DNA of 64,000 nt from an uncultured Pelagibacteraceae bacterium. GTDB taxonomy: Bacteria > Pseudomonadota > Alphaproteobacteria > Pelagibacterales > Pelagibacteraceae. The translations under genes and the position numbers were made by a program. Below, in pieces: positions 34,898 through 44,247 of the stretch. How positions within the stretch are numbered: the stretch's first letter is position 1; each line of letters starts with the position of its first letter. Location of the stretch: positions 77,001 to 141,000 of the forward strand of contig CACMXJ010000001.1 of assembly GCA_902617625.1 (NCBI GenBank), read 5' to 3'. The notes below the pieces were generated by a model. That model did no database searches, was not told where the DNA came from, and saw only the letters and a list, made by a program, of their open reading frames with translations.

Positions 34898-37375
34898 ATG
34901 AATAAAAATAAAATTACGGCAGTGCTTGGCCCAACAAATACTGGCAAAACCCACTTAGCAATTGAAACGATGCTCTCTTTTGATACTGGGATGATTGGTT
35001 TTCCATTAAGACTTTTAGCTAGAGAAGTCTATGACAAAGTTATTAAAAAAACTAGATATGATGAAGTTGCTTTAATAACTGGTGAGGAAAAGATTATACC
35101 TTCAAATGCAAAATATTTTTTATGCACAGTTGAGTCGATGCCAATAGATAAGGATTTGGAATTTGTTGGTGTTGATGAAATTCAAATGTGTGCGGACCAT
35201 GAACGAGGTCATATTTTTACCGATAGGTTGCTTAATATGAGAGGAAGTAAACTTACAATGTTTATGGGTTCAAATACAATTAAAGGAATAATTTCAAAAT
35301 TAAATGACGATATAGAATTCATAGATAGAAAAAGATTATCTAAACTCACTTACTCGGGTCACAAAAAAATTTCACGTATTAATAGAAAAACGGCAATTAT
35401 AGCTTTTTCAACAGAAGAAGTTTATGCAATAGCAGAATTAATACGAAGACAGAAAGGTGGGGCTGCAATTGTTATGGGATCTTTGAGTCCAAAAACAAGG
35501 AATGCACAAGTAGACTTATACCAATCAGGTGATGTTGATTTTTTAGTAGCAACCGATGCAATTGGAATGGGTATAAATATGGATTTAGATCAAGTGTATT
35601 TTTCAAATCTAAAAAAGTTTGATGGAAAAAAATTAAGGAAACTTAATCTATCTGAGATAGGCCAAATTGCTGGAAGAGCAGGTAGATATCTCAATGATGG
35701 TAATTTCGGTATCACAGGTGATTGTAAAGAAATTACAGCTGAAGAAGTTGAACTTTTAGAAAATCATAAATTTGAAAATATTAGAACATTATTTTGGAGG
35801 AATTCAGATTTAAATTTTAACAATCCCAACTCGTTATTAAAATCGCTTGAAGAGAGGCCAAATAAAGATTGGCTTAGAAAGATTCATGAGTGTGAAGATG
35901 AAAAGGTTTTAAAATATTTCTTAAAGAGGTTGGACTTATATAATTTGCCAAATGTAAAAGATACGCTGACACTACTTTGGGAATGTTGTCAAATTCCAGA
36001 CTTTGTTAAAAAAACCTACGGTAATCACATCGATGTCGTTGAAAAAGTATTTAATTTTTTAAACAGTGATAAGGGAAAAATATCAGATAATTTTATGCAT
36101 TTACAGCTTATGAAACTGGATAAATTGGACGGAAATGTAGATTCTTTAGCAAATAGAATTGCAAATGTGAGAACTTGGTCATATGTTTCAAATAAAAACA
36201 ATTGGGTTGAAAATCAAAATTATTGGATTGAAAAAACTAAACTCTTAGAGGACAAGCTTTCAGATAGACTTCATGAAGAACTCACAAAAACATTTATTGA
36301 TAAAAGAGCAAGCGTACTTGCTAGAGGTTTGAAACAAGATATGGAATTTGATACTAAGATTTTAGAAAATAATAATGTTATGATCGATGATCAATTTATA
36401 GGTAAAATAAATGGACTTAAATTAGAGCTTGATCTTAAGCAAGGTGCTTTGGAAACCGATATTAAATCTCTAAAAAAAGCTGCGAGGAAAACTATAGGAC
36501 CTGAACTTGAAAATAGAATCCAAATTATAATCGATACAGGTTTAGTTGAGTTAAAAAATGACTCTAAGATTTATTGGAATAATGCATCAATTGGTAAATT
36601 AATTCCAGGTAAAGATTATTTGAACCCTAATATAGAATTATTAGTGGATGACATGTTAGAGCAAACTCAAAAAAATAAATTAATTACTTTTTTAGAAAAA
36701 TGGCTAAAAAATAAAATTTCAACAGTTTTAAAAAGTCTTTATGATTTAAAAGATCTAAAGGATAATAACTCATCAATAAAAGCCTTAGCTTTTCAACTTT
36801 ATGAAAATAATGGTATAATTAAAAGAGATAAGGTTTCTGAATACTTAAAGAGATTAGACCAAAATGATAGAAAAATTTTAAGAGATCTTGGTGTAAAATT
36901 TGGCAGATACCATGTCTTTTTATTTAAATTGATAAAACCAGAGCCAGTTTCATTGAGAGCTCTTTTGTGGAAAAATCATAATCAAAAATACTTTAATTTA
37001 GAACCACCAACTTTTGGTTTAAATTTTTTAAATGATAACAAAGTTCAAAATAAAAACTTTATGTTACTTTGCGGATTTGAAAATTTTAATAATTTCTATA
37101 TTAGAATAGATATCTTAGAAAGATTATTTGTACAAATAATAAACTCAGATAAAAAAGATATGAAGGAAATAAAGATGATTCCAGAAATGTTAAATTTATT
37201 GGGATGTAATAAAGATGACTTTAAAAAACTGCTTAAAGCTATGAGTTACAAGATTTTTGAAAAAAACAATGAAATTTTCTTTAAATATATTCCAAAAAAG
37301 AAAGAAAAGTTTCAAAACAAGGAGAATATTAAAGAAAATCCTTTTGGTGTTCTAAAAAATTTAAATCTTAATTAA
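34898..37375 (+). CDS. Suv3-like DEAD/DExH RNA helicase
   Basis: LGPTNTGKTHLAIETML, VDEIQM, GSLSPKTRNAQVDLYQSGDVDFLVATDAIGMGINMD, QIAGRAGRY. Confidence 0.9.
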   Translation: MNKNKITAVLGPTNTGKTHLAIETMLSFDTGMIGFPLRLLAREVYDKVIKKTRYDEVALITGEEKIIPSNAKYFLCTVESMPIDKDLEFVGVDEIQMCADHERGHIFTDRLLNMRGSKLTMFMGSNTIKGIISKLNDDIEFIDRKRLSKLTYSGHKKISRINRKTAIIAFSTEEVYAIAELIRRQKGGAAIVMGSLSPKTRNAQVDLYQSGDVDFLVATDAIGMGINMDLDQVYFSNLKKFDGKKLRKLNLSEIGQIAGRAGRYLNDGNFGITGDCKEITAEEVELLENHKFENIRTLFWRNSDLNFNNPNSLLKSLEERPNKDWLRKIHECEDEKVLKYFLKRLDLYNLPNVKDTLTLLWECCQIPDFVKKTYGNHIDVVEKVFNFLNSDKGKISDNFMHLQLMKLDKLDGNVDSLANRIANVRTWSYVSNKNNWVENQNYWIEKTKLLEDKLSDRLHEELTKTFIDKRASVLARGLKQDMEFDTKILENNNVMIDDQFIGKINGLKLELDLKQGALETDIKSLKKAARKTIGPELENRIQIIIDTGLVELKNDSKIYWNNASIGKLIPGKDYLNPNIELLVDDMLEQTQKNKLITFLEKWLKNKISTVLKSLYDLKDLKDNNSSIKALAFQLYENNGIIKRDKVSEYLKRLDQNDRKILRDLGVKFGRYHVFLFKLIKPEPVSLRALLWKNHNQKYFNLEPPTFGLNFLNDNKVQNKNFMLLCGFENFNNFYIRIDILERLFVQIINSDKKDMKEIKMIPEMLNLLGCNKDDFKKLLKAMSYKIFEKNNEIFFKYIPKKKEKFQNKENIKENPFGVLKNLNLN

Positions 37376-37379
37376 AAGT

Positions 37380-37790
37380 ATGTTTTTTAAAAAAGATAAA
37401 AATGAAAATGATAATCTATCTAAAGTAGCTGCACTTTTAATTCACGCAGCTAAAATTGATGAAAACTTTTCAAAAAGTGAGGAAGCAATAATTAAACAAG
37501 CTCTTTTACAAATAGGCGCAAACGATGAGGATTTAGAAAAAATATTTTCAGATGGTAAAAAAATTGAAGAAAATTCAAATCAAATTTTAGAGTTTACAAA
37601 AGAGGTTAAAAATATGGAAGAAAATGATAAAATTAAAATAGTTGAGACACTTTGGAGAATAATTTACTCAAATAATGAAGCAGATATTTATGAGACAAGC
37701 TTAATGAGAAGACTAGGCGGACTATTATATGTTGACAGTAAATTAATGGGCGATATTAAAGAAAAAATTAGAAAAGAAATAATTAAATGA
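37380..37790 (+). CDS. TerB-family (tellurite resistance TerB-like) protein
   Basis: [34 protein letters not shown] and [38 protein letters not shown]-type sequence. Confidence 0.75.
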   Translation: MFFKKDKNENDNLSKVAALLIHAAKIDENFSKSEEAIIKQALLQIGANDEDLEKIFSDGKKIEENSNQILEFTKEVKNMEENDKIKIVETLWRIIYSNNEADIYETSLMRRLGGLLYVDSKLMGDIKEKIRKEIIK

Positions 37791-38113
37791 CTTACATAGT
37801 AAATGATAAATGTATCAAATGTAAATTAATGGATTGTGTTGAAGTTTGTCCTGTGGATTGTTTTTATGAGGGAAAAAATATGCTTGTAATTAAACCCGAT
37901 GAGTGTATAGATTGTGGCGTTTGTGAACCAGAGTGCCCAGTTGATGCGATTAAAGCTGATACAGAACCTGGAAGCGAAAAGTGGTTAGAAATCAATAGTC
38001 AATATTCTGAAATCTGGCCGAATATAAGTGAGAAAAAAGATCCACCGTCGGATCATGAAAAATATAAAAATGAGCAAAATAAGTTTGAAAAATATTTTAA
38101 AGAAAACCTTTAA
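37787..38113 (+). CDS. fdxA: 7Fe-type ferredoxin FdxA
   Basis: [55 protein letters not shown]. Confidence 0.94.
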   Translation: MTYIVNDKCIKCKLMDCVEVCPVDCFYEGKNMLVIKPDECIDCGVCEPECPVDAIKADTEPGSEKWLEINSQYSEIWPNISEKKDPPSDHEKYKNEQNKFEKYFKENL

Positions 38114-38939
38114 GACAAAATCCAAAACAAAAAAAGTAAGAAAAGTAATAAAAGCCAAAAAACCAAAAATTAAAAATATTAAAAAAAATAAAAAAAATAA
38201 AAAACATCCAAAAGTAATCTTAAAGTCTTCAAAAAAATTAATAAAAAAAAACGAAAAAAAAATTGAAACTAAGACAGAAAATTTAAGAATTCCTAAAAAT
38301 AATGAATTAAAACCTGAAATAAAAAAGGTTAAAAAACAAAGCACAGAAAAAAAAGAATACAAAATAAAAGACCACGTCGTATATCCAAAGCATGGGGTAG
38401 GACAAATTACTGAATTCAAAAAAATTAACATTGGAGGAATTGATGTAGAAACATACATCATAAAATTTGAAAAAGATAAAGCGAATGGAATGGTGCCCGT
38501 GAACAAACAATCTCATTTACGTCCATTATCTACAATTAACCAAGTTAATAAGAGTATATCTATTTTAAAAAGTAAGCCTAAAATTAAAAGATCTATGTGG
38601 AGTAGGAGAGCACAGGAATATGAAGCAAAAATTTCATCTGGTAAAATCTATGAACTTGCTGAAGTTGTAAGAGATTTAAATAAAGGAGATGATATAATGA
38701 TCGATCAGTCATATAGTGAAAGACAACTTTTTGAAAAAGCTTATGAAAGAATTATCTCAGAATTTCAAATAGTTTTGAATTTATCAAAAGATGATACACA
38801 AAAAAAATTAGATAAAGCTTTAAAAAGAAATATCAATAAAGAAGTAAAAGAGGAAAATAAAACTCCGAAAACTTCAAACAATAACGATTTACCTGTGGAA
38901 GAACCAATTTCAGATGATGAGGAGCAAATTGAAGAATAA
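38070..38939 (+). CDS. carD: CarD-family transcriptional regulator with Lys-rich N-terminal extension (start uncertain: 38028, 38055 or 38070)
   Basis: CarD domain [47 protein letters not shown]...[30 protein letters not shown] after about 100 residues of K-rich sequence. Confidence 0.85.
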   Translation: MSKISLKNILKKTFKTKSKTKKVRKVIKAKKPKIKNIKKNKKNKKHPKVILKSSKKLIKKNEKKIETKTENLRIPKNNELKPEIKKVKKQSTEKKEYKIKDHVVYPKHGVGQITEFKKINIGGIDVETYIIKFEKDKANGMVPVNKQSHLRPLSTINQVNKSISILKSKPKIKRSMWSRRAQEYEAKISSGKIYELAEVVRDLNKGDDIMIDQSYSERQLFEKAYERIISEFQIVLNLSKDDTQKKLDKALKRNINKEVKEENKTPKTSNNNDLPVEEPISDDEEQIEE

Positions 38940-38980
38940 AAAAACGCCTCTCACACAAAAAGTTATGAGAAGCGTTTTTT
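38938..38980. terminator. Bidirectional intrinsic terminator between carD and the basic microprotein gene
   Basis: aaaaaacgcctctcacacaaaaagttatgagaagcgtttttt: 13-bp arms with one mismatch, A-tract on the left and T-tract on the right. Confidence 0.85.
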
Positions 38981-38998
38981 ATAAAGAATACTAAGTTA

Positions 38999-39076
38999 TT
39001 ATCTTCTTCTTCTTTTCTTAGCTTTTTTCTTAGCTTTTTTCTTAGCCTTCTTTGCTTTTTTTCTTCTCTTAGGCAT
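38999..39076 (-). CDS. 25-aa polycationic protein MPKRRKKAKKAKKKAKKKAKKRRRR
   Basis: ATG to TAA read base by base on the minus strand; SD-like GGGAG 7 nt upstream (aaaaGGGAGctaaagATG); upstream TTGACA promoter; downstream bidirectional terminator. Confidence 0.8.
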   Translation of the reverse strand: MPKRRKKAKKAKKKAKKKAKKRRRR

Positions 39077-39101
39077 CTTTAGCTCCCTTTTATTTAGTTA
39101 A

Positions 39102-39120
39102 ACGAATCAAAATGATTCGT
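39102..39120. promoter_or_regulatory. Palindrome ACGAATCA-AAA-TGATTCGT in the leader of the basic microprotein gene
   Basis: Perfect 8-bp arms with 3-nt loop, between the -10 box and the SD. Confidence 0.6.
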
Positions 39121-39130
39121 AATTAACTTA

Positions 39131-39159
39131 TTTTTATTTTTTTATACACGTTATGTCAA
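39131..39159 (-). promoter_or_regulatory. Sigma70-type promoter for the basic microprotein gene
   Basis: Minus strand TTGACA - 17 nt (taacgtgtataaaaaaa) - TAAAAA. Confidence 0.6.
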
Positions 39160-39277
39160 TTCTTTAATTAAAGTTTTAATTTTAAGAAAATAAAAATTAA
39201 AAACAAAAAATTTTTTATAATCTTAAGTGTAAAAAAGTTAATGTTTATGCGCTTTATAATCAAATTTTTTTATTCAA

Positions 39278-40978
39278 TTAATAAAGTTTTTCTAAATCAT
39301 CTTTATATTTGTCCAAGATTTTTTTTCTTTTAAGTTTAAATGTTGGTGTTAACATTCCATTGTCAATTGTAAATTCTTCTTTAATTAATTTAAATTTTCT
39401 AACTTTTTCAACTAAAGATAAAGTTTTATTTAATTTTTCTAAATAAATTTCAATATCTTTTCTATTTTCATTACTTTCAGAAACAATTAATGCAACTAAA
39501 TAAGTTTTTTTATCTCCATAAACAAAACTTTGTTTAATTTTTTCATTTAAACATAATAAATTTTCAATTTTAGATGGTGAAATGTTATCACCACCAAGAC
39601 TAACTATTATTTCTTTCTTTCTATCAGTAATTTTTAAATTTCCATCTTCTGTGATCTCTCCAATATCACCAGTATGCAACCAGCCGTTTTTTATAACATC
39701 AGCCGTCTCCTTTTCCATGTTCCAATAACCAAGCATTACATTTTCTCCTTTTACTAAAATTTCACCATCCTCAGCTATATTTACTTGGTTTGTTTTAAAA
39801 GGAGGTCCAACTGTGTCGATTTTGATTTTTTCTGGAATATTACAACTTACCACAGGTGAGGCCTCTGTGAGACCGTAGCCTTGGAGAGTGGGCAATCCTA
39901 TAGCATTTAAAAATTCTCCAATTTTTTGGTCCAAAGCGCCACCCCCAGATACAAAGGCCCTTAGTTTTCCACCAAATTGATTTTTAATCTTTTTTCTTAC
40001 TAATTTTTCACAAAAAAAATTAATTAATTTTTCTCTCAATGTTAAATTCTCATTATTAAGTTTTTTGGTACCAAGTGAGATAGTGGATGATATCAGTTTT
40101 TTCTTAAACCCTTTTTGTTTTGAAAAATTCATTGAAATTTTATTGTACAAATTTTGATAAAATCTTGGGACAGCTGTCATAATCGTAGGTTTTGCAATGG
40201 ACATATTGGATAATAACTTCTCTAGACTTTCGGCATAATAAATTTTTGCACCAAGTGAAATTTGAACAAATTGAACTGCATGTTCATATGAATGAGATAA
40301 TGGTAACCATGTTAAAAAAGTAGGTTCACTATCCTGAACTAGTTGGTTTAATATTTCTTGAGCTCCCTCACAATTTGATAAAATTCCTCCATGACTAAGC
40401 ATTACTCCTTTAGGATTACCAGTCGTTCCAGATGTATAAATTATACAGGCAAGATCTTTCCTTTCAAGATTTTGATTAAAACTTATATGAATATCTGATT
40501 TCTTTTTTTTCGAATATTCATTGAATATATTTTCTAGGTTCTCAACTCTTTCATTTATATTTTCAATAGATAAAACTTTTATTTCCTCTGAAATAAATTT
40601 TTGTATTTTTTTTAATTGGATTTCATTAGAGACGATACAAATTTTTGGCTTACAATCATTAATGATGTATTCATAATCTTTCTCTGAATAAGTTGTAAAT
40701 AGTGGAACCGTTACTCCACCTGCATTCATAATCGATATATCGGAGATAAGCCACTCTGGTCGGTTTTCAGATAATAGTATACATCGGTCTCCATCAGCTA
40801 AATTTGTTCTTAAGTATTCAGACAAAATTTGAATTTTTAACGTAACTTGTTCCCAAGTAAAAAAATTTTTTTCATTTTCTTTTAACCATTTTAAAAATGG
40901 CTTATCGGCAACTGAATTTATTTCTTTATACTTGGAAAAAAAAAGTTCTACTAAACTGTTTATTCTACTTAATTGCAT
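39278..40978 (-). CDS. Long-chain fatty acid--CoA ligase (AMP-dependent synthetase)
   Basis: IIYTSGTTGNPKGVMLSHGG, GYGLTEASPVVS, GWLHTGDIGEITEDGNLKITDRKKEIIV. Confidence 0.93.
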   Translation of the reverse strand: MQLSRINSLVELFFSKYKEINSVADKPFLKWLKENEKNFFTWEQVTLKIQILSEYLRTNLADGDRCILLSENRPEWLISDISIMNAGGVTVPLFTTYSEKDYEYIINDCKPKICIVSNEIQLKKIQKFISEEIKVLSIENINERVENLENIFNEYSKKKKSDIHISFNQNLERKDLACIIYTSGTTGNPKGVMLSHGGILSNCEGAQEILNQLVQDSEPTFLTWLPLSHSYEHAVQFVQISLGAKIYYAESLEKLLSNMSIAKPTIMTAVPRFYQNLYNKISMNFSKQKGFKKKLISSTISLGTKKLNNENLTLREKLINFFCEKLVRKKIKNQFGGKLRAFVSGGGALDQKIGEFLNAIGLPTLQGYGLTEASPVVSCNIPEKIKIDTVGPPFKTNQVNIAEDGEILVKGENVMLGYWNMEKETADVIKNGWLHTGDIGEITEDGNLKITDRKKEIIVSLGGDNISPSKIENLLCLNEKIKQSFVYGDKKTYLVALIVSESNENRKDIEIYLEKLNKTLSLVEKVRKFKLIKEEFTIDNGMLTPTFKLKRKKILDKYKDDLEKLY

Positions 40979-40982
40979 AATT

Positions 40983-41067
40983 TGGTGGGCGAAGAGAGAA
41001 TCGAACTCTCACTTCTTGCGAAACACGATTTTGAGTCGTGCGCGTCTACCAGTTCCGCCATTCGCCC
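40983..41067 (-). tRNA. tRNA-Leu (anticodon CAA), CCA encoded
   Basis: Reverse complement gggcgaatggcggaactggtagacgcgcacgactcaaaatcgtg...gagttcgattctctcttcgcccacca. Confidence 0.96.
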
Positions 41068-41125
41068 CGATTGTTTAATAATTTATTAAATAGTATAAGA
41101 ACTAAAATTATATTAAAACCAAAAA

Positions 41126-41731
41126 ATGTTTAAAAATCTTTACAAAAAATGTTTAGATTTAGCAGGTCACAAAAGTTCTAAATACTATTTAGCGATTGTG
41201 TCATTTGTTGAGAGCTCTTTTTTTCCTATTCCTCCTGACGTTATGGTTGTTCCGATGGTAATCTCCAAAAAAGCGGATTTTAAAAAAATTTTTTTTATAA
41301 CAACAATATTTTCAGTTTTAGGTGGTATACTCGGCTATGTAATTGGAGCATTCTTTTTCGATTTTGGAGTACATATCATGAATTTTTACGGTTATGAGGA
41401 TAAACTTTATAATTTAAAAGAAAGCTTGATAAAAAATGATAGTTTTTATGCTTGGCTAGGGATTCTTTTTTTAGCAGGTTTTACCCCTCTTCCTTATAAA
41501 GTTTTTACGATTGCAAGTGGTCTCATAGGATTTAATTTTTTAATATTTGTTTTAATAAGTTTAATTTCTAGAGGGTTAAGATTTTTTTTAGTGTCATATC
41601 TCTCTTATAAGTTTGGAGACTTGTTTAATGAATTTATGGATAAACATGGGTCAAAATGGTTTACGATAATTGGGATATTAATTGTTATTGTTGGATTAGT
41701 GGTTTATCTAATTTTTAAATCTAATGTTTAA
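41126..41731 (+). CDS. YqaA/DedA-family membrane protein
   Basis: VESSFFPIPPDVMVVPMV and LAGFTPLPYKVFTIASGLIGFNFLIFVLISLISRGLRFF. Confidence 0.85.
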   Translation: MFKNLYKKCLDLAGHKSSKYYLAIVSFVESSFFPIPPDVMVVPMVISKKADFKKIFFITTIFSVLGGILGYVIGAFFFDFGVHIMNFYGYEDKLYNLKESLIKNDSFYAWLGILFLAGFTPLPYKVFTIASGLIGFNFLIFVLISLISRGLRFFLVSYLSYKFGDLFNEFMDKHGSKWFTIIGILIVIVGLVVYLIFKSNV

Positions 41732-42209
41732 TTTAAAAGCTGAATTTTATTTAAAAATAATTTTTTTATTTAGCTTTATTGCTTTAATTTCTGCTTTTTT
41801 TATAGAATATATTCTTGGACATCAGCCTTGTAATTTATGTTTAATAGAGAGAATTCCCTATGGATTAAGCATTATGATAATAATGGCGATCTTTTTAATT
41901 AAAAAAAATCAGAAATTCTTAGTTATGTTATTAATCCTTACTTTTATCTTCTCTTTTGCAATTTCATTTTATCATTTTGGAATTGAACAAGGTTTTTTTC
42001 AGGAGTCATCTGTTTGTGGAGTAAAAAGTTCAACAGAAATTGTCACTAAAGAAGATTTGCTTAAACAATTAAGTGAAAAAACAATAAGTTGTAAAGATGT
42101 GACATTTAGGATTTTTGGATTATCGCTCACAAGCATTAATATTGTAATTAGTTTATTGTTTATTACAACACTTTTAAAAATTTTTAAGAAATATGAAAAA
42201 AACAAATAA
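41724..42209 (+). CDS. DsbB-family disulfide bond formation protein
   Basis: Four-TM with GHQPCNLCLIERIPY. Confidence 0.8.
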   Translation: MFNLKAEFYLKIIFLFSFIALISAFFIEYILGHQPCNLCLIERIPYGLSIMIIMAIFLIKKNQKFLVMLLILTFIFSFAISFYHFGIEQGFFQESSVCGVKSSTEIVTKEDLLKQLSEKTISCKDVTFRIFGLSLTSINIVISLLFITTLLKIFKKYEKNK

Positions 42210-42723
42210 AAGAGTACAGGAATTTATTAGAGTTGATCATGCTGGTGAGAGAGGTGCTGTCAAAATCTATGAAGGCCAATTGTTAGCTTTAAACACTATT
42301 GTAAAAAATGAAAGTTTAAAAAAAACAATTGAAGATATGAAAGAACACGAAATAGAACATTGTCAATTTTTTGAAAAAGAAATAAAAAAAAGAAATATAG
42401 AACCAACAAAATTTTTACCCTTATGGGATTTACTAGGTGTTGGTTTGGGTTTTGGCTCTACATTATTAGGCAAAAAAGCTGCAATGCTATGTACAGCATC
42501 CGTTGAAGAAGTTATTGATAAACATTATTTAGATCAAATTAATCAGCTTGGTCCTGAAGAGGAAGAATTAAAAAAGAAAATTACAAAATTTAGACAAGAT
42601 GAATTAGATCATAAGGACATTGCTTATGAGCAGGGTGCAACAAAAAAAGGTTTTTACGCTATAATTGATAGAATTATCAAAACTGGATCTAAATTAGCAA
42701 TAAATATTTCTGAGAAAATTTAA
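42193..42723 (+). CDS. coq7: Demethoxyubiquinone hydroxylase (COQ7 family)
   Basis: IRVDHAGERGAVKIYEGQL, HEIEHCQFFE, CTASVEEVIDKHY, DELDHKDIA di-iron motifs. Confidence 0.93.
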   Translation: MKKTNKRVQEFIRVDHAGERGAVKIYEGQLLALNTIVKNESLKKTIEDMKEHEIEHCQFFEKEIKKRNIEPTKFLPLWDLLGVGLGFGSTLLGKKAAMLCTASVEEVIDKHYLDQINQLGPEEEELKKKITKFRQDELDHKDIAYEQGATKKGFYAIIDRIIKTGSKLAINISEKI

Positions 42724-42725
42724 TT

Positions 42726-43295
42726 TTAAGCTTCCAGCTCAACATCCCAATATAAATAGTCCATCCAACTTTTGTGTAAATAATTTGGGGGAAAATTCTT
42801 ACCATTTCTATGTAAGTCTTCAGTTGATGGTTGATATGGATACTGATTAAGTTTCATTCCTGAAGATTTTAATAATTTTCCACCTTTTTTAACATTACAT
42901 GCAGAACATGCTGTAACAACATTATCCCAATGTGTTTCTCCACCTTTGGATCTCGGTAAAAGATGGTCAAAAGTTAATTCCTCTCCACTTCCGCAGTATT
43001 GACAGGAAAATTTATCTCTTAGAAAGACGTTAAATCTTGTGAAACTTGGTTGAGATTGTGGGACTATATAATCTTTAAGAGCAATTACGCTTGGAAGCTG
43101 CATTTTAAAAGATGGACTTCTTACAATTCTATCATAATTACTTACTATTATTACCCTATCTAAAAAAACTGACTTTACTGTATCTTGCCAAGACCATAAT
43201 GATAAAGGGTAATAGCTTAAAGGTCTGTAATCTGCATTCAAAACTAATGCAGGGCATTTTTCTAATGACACATCTTGTTCAATAAAATTATTCAC
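42726..43295 (-). CDS. HNH endonuclease family protein
   Basis: FSCQYCGSGEELTFDHLLPRSKGGETHWDNVVTACSACNVKKG. Confidence 0.9.
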   Translation of the reverse strand: MNNFIEQDVSLEKCPALVLNADYRPLSYYPLSLWSWQDTVKSVFLDRVIIVSNYDRIVRSPSFKMQLPSVIALKDYIVPQSQPSFTRFNVFLRDKFSCQYCGSGEELTFDHLLPRSKGGETHWDNVVTACSACNVKKGGKLLKSSGMKLNQYPYQPSTEDLHRNGKNFPPNYLHKSWMDYLYWDVELEA

Positions 43296-43340
43296 ACGAT
43301 AATTTTAGCTTATATAAAAAATGATTTCAATATTTAGTAC

Positions 43341-43994
43341 TCATTTTATTTTTTTTAAAATATAATTTAATGCTATACTAGAGGCCTCTACAGGAATATG
43401 ATGATCGCAATTTTTAATTAAATGGGTCTCAATTTCAATATTTGATCTAATAAAGAAATCTTTTGCCTCTAACATATGACTAGGTGAGACAACTTGGTCA
43501 GAGTCACCATGAATTAATAGGAAACTTGTTGAGGTTTTCTTTCTTCGTTTGAGATCTTCTTGATTTATAATCTTACCAGAAAAACCTACTACACAACTAA
43601 ACTTGTTTTTAGATGTAAGTCCTAGATTAATTGACATCATACAACCTTGACTAAAACCAGACAAGCAAATCTTATTATCTTCTAAATTATATTTAATCTT
43701 TATTTCATCTATGAATTGATTTAGTTTTTTTTCAGCCTTAATTGACTCCTCTAAGATATATTTTGGATCATCTTTTGTAAGATCAAACCATTGATACCCC
43801 GATGGATTTATTGAACAAGTTTCATGACCATTCGGACAGAGAAAAATTGTATTTGTTAGGTGCCTTTTCCAATTTAATGAAAGCATACTTATGTCTTTAC
43901 CATCACCTCCATACCCATGTAGTAAAATGACTGCGTTTTCAATTTTAACATCTTTTTCTGGTTTTATAATGGTTGTATCAAGGCAAAATGTCAT
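43341..43994 (-). CDS. Carboxylesterase/phospholipase (alpha/beta hydrolase)
   Basis: ILLHGYGGDGKD, SGFSQGCMMSINL, LIHGDSDQVVSPSHM. Confidence 0.88.
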   Translation of the reverse strand: MTFCLDTTIIKPEKDVKIENAVILLHGYGGDGKDISMLSLNWKRHLTNTIFLCPNGHETCSINPSGYQWFDLTKDDPKYILEESIKAEKKLNQFIDEIKIKYNLEDNKICLSGFSQGCMMSINLGLTSKNKFSCVVGFSGKIINQEDLKRRKKTSTSFLLIHGDSDQVVSPSHMLEAKDFFIRSNIEIETHLIKNCDHHIPVEASSIALNYILKKIK

Positions 43995-44043
43995 AGTAAT
44001 TGATTTATGTTTTTTTATCTATAAAACAGCCTACTATAATTTT

Positions 44044-44247
44044 ATGATTTCTGGAATATTAGTAAAAATTTTATCTATAATCTTACTGGTGGCAGTTGGT
44101 TTAGTTCTAATTCTTGGTATAGGGACTTTATTTAAAGGTGGAGAAACAAGTAAAAAATACTCTAACAAATTAATGCAATTAAGAGTCTTGCTACAATTTA
44201 TAGCAATTATAGCATTAGTAGCTTTTGCATATTTTTTTAAAAATTAA
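44044..44247 (+). CDS. HIG1-domain small membrane protein
   Basis: 67 aa MISGILVKILSIILLVAVGLVLILGIGTLFKGGETSKKYSNKLMQLRVLLQFIAIIALVAFAYFFKN; two TM plus SNKLMxLRVLLQ. The track ORF start is too far upstream. Confidence 0.8.
   Translation: MISGILVKILSIILLVAVGLVLILGIGTLFKGGETSKKYSNKLMQLRVLLQFIAIIALVAFAYFFKN

Noticed and set aside
37985-38516. Minus-strand ORFs of 173 and 69 aa rich in Phe/Ile antisense to carD
   Set aside because: They mirror the Lys-rich AAA codons of carD (TTT on the other strand); artefacts.
43891-44043. Upstream part of the 118-aa ORF containing the HIG1 protein
   Set aside because: It overlaps the esterase gene antisense and contains no family signal; the HIG1 protein starts at 44044.
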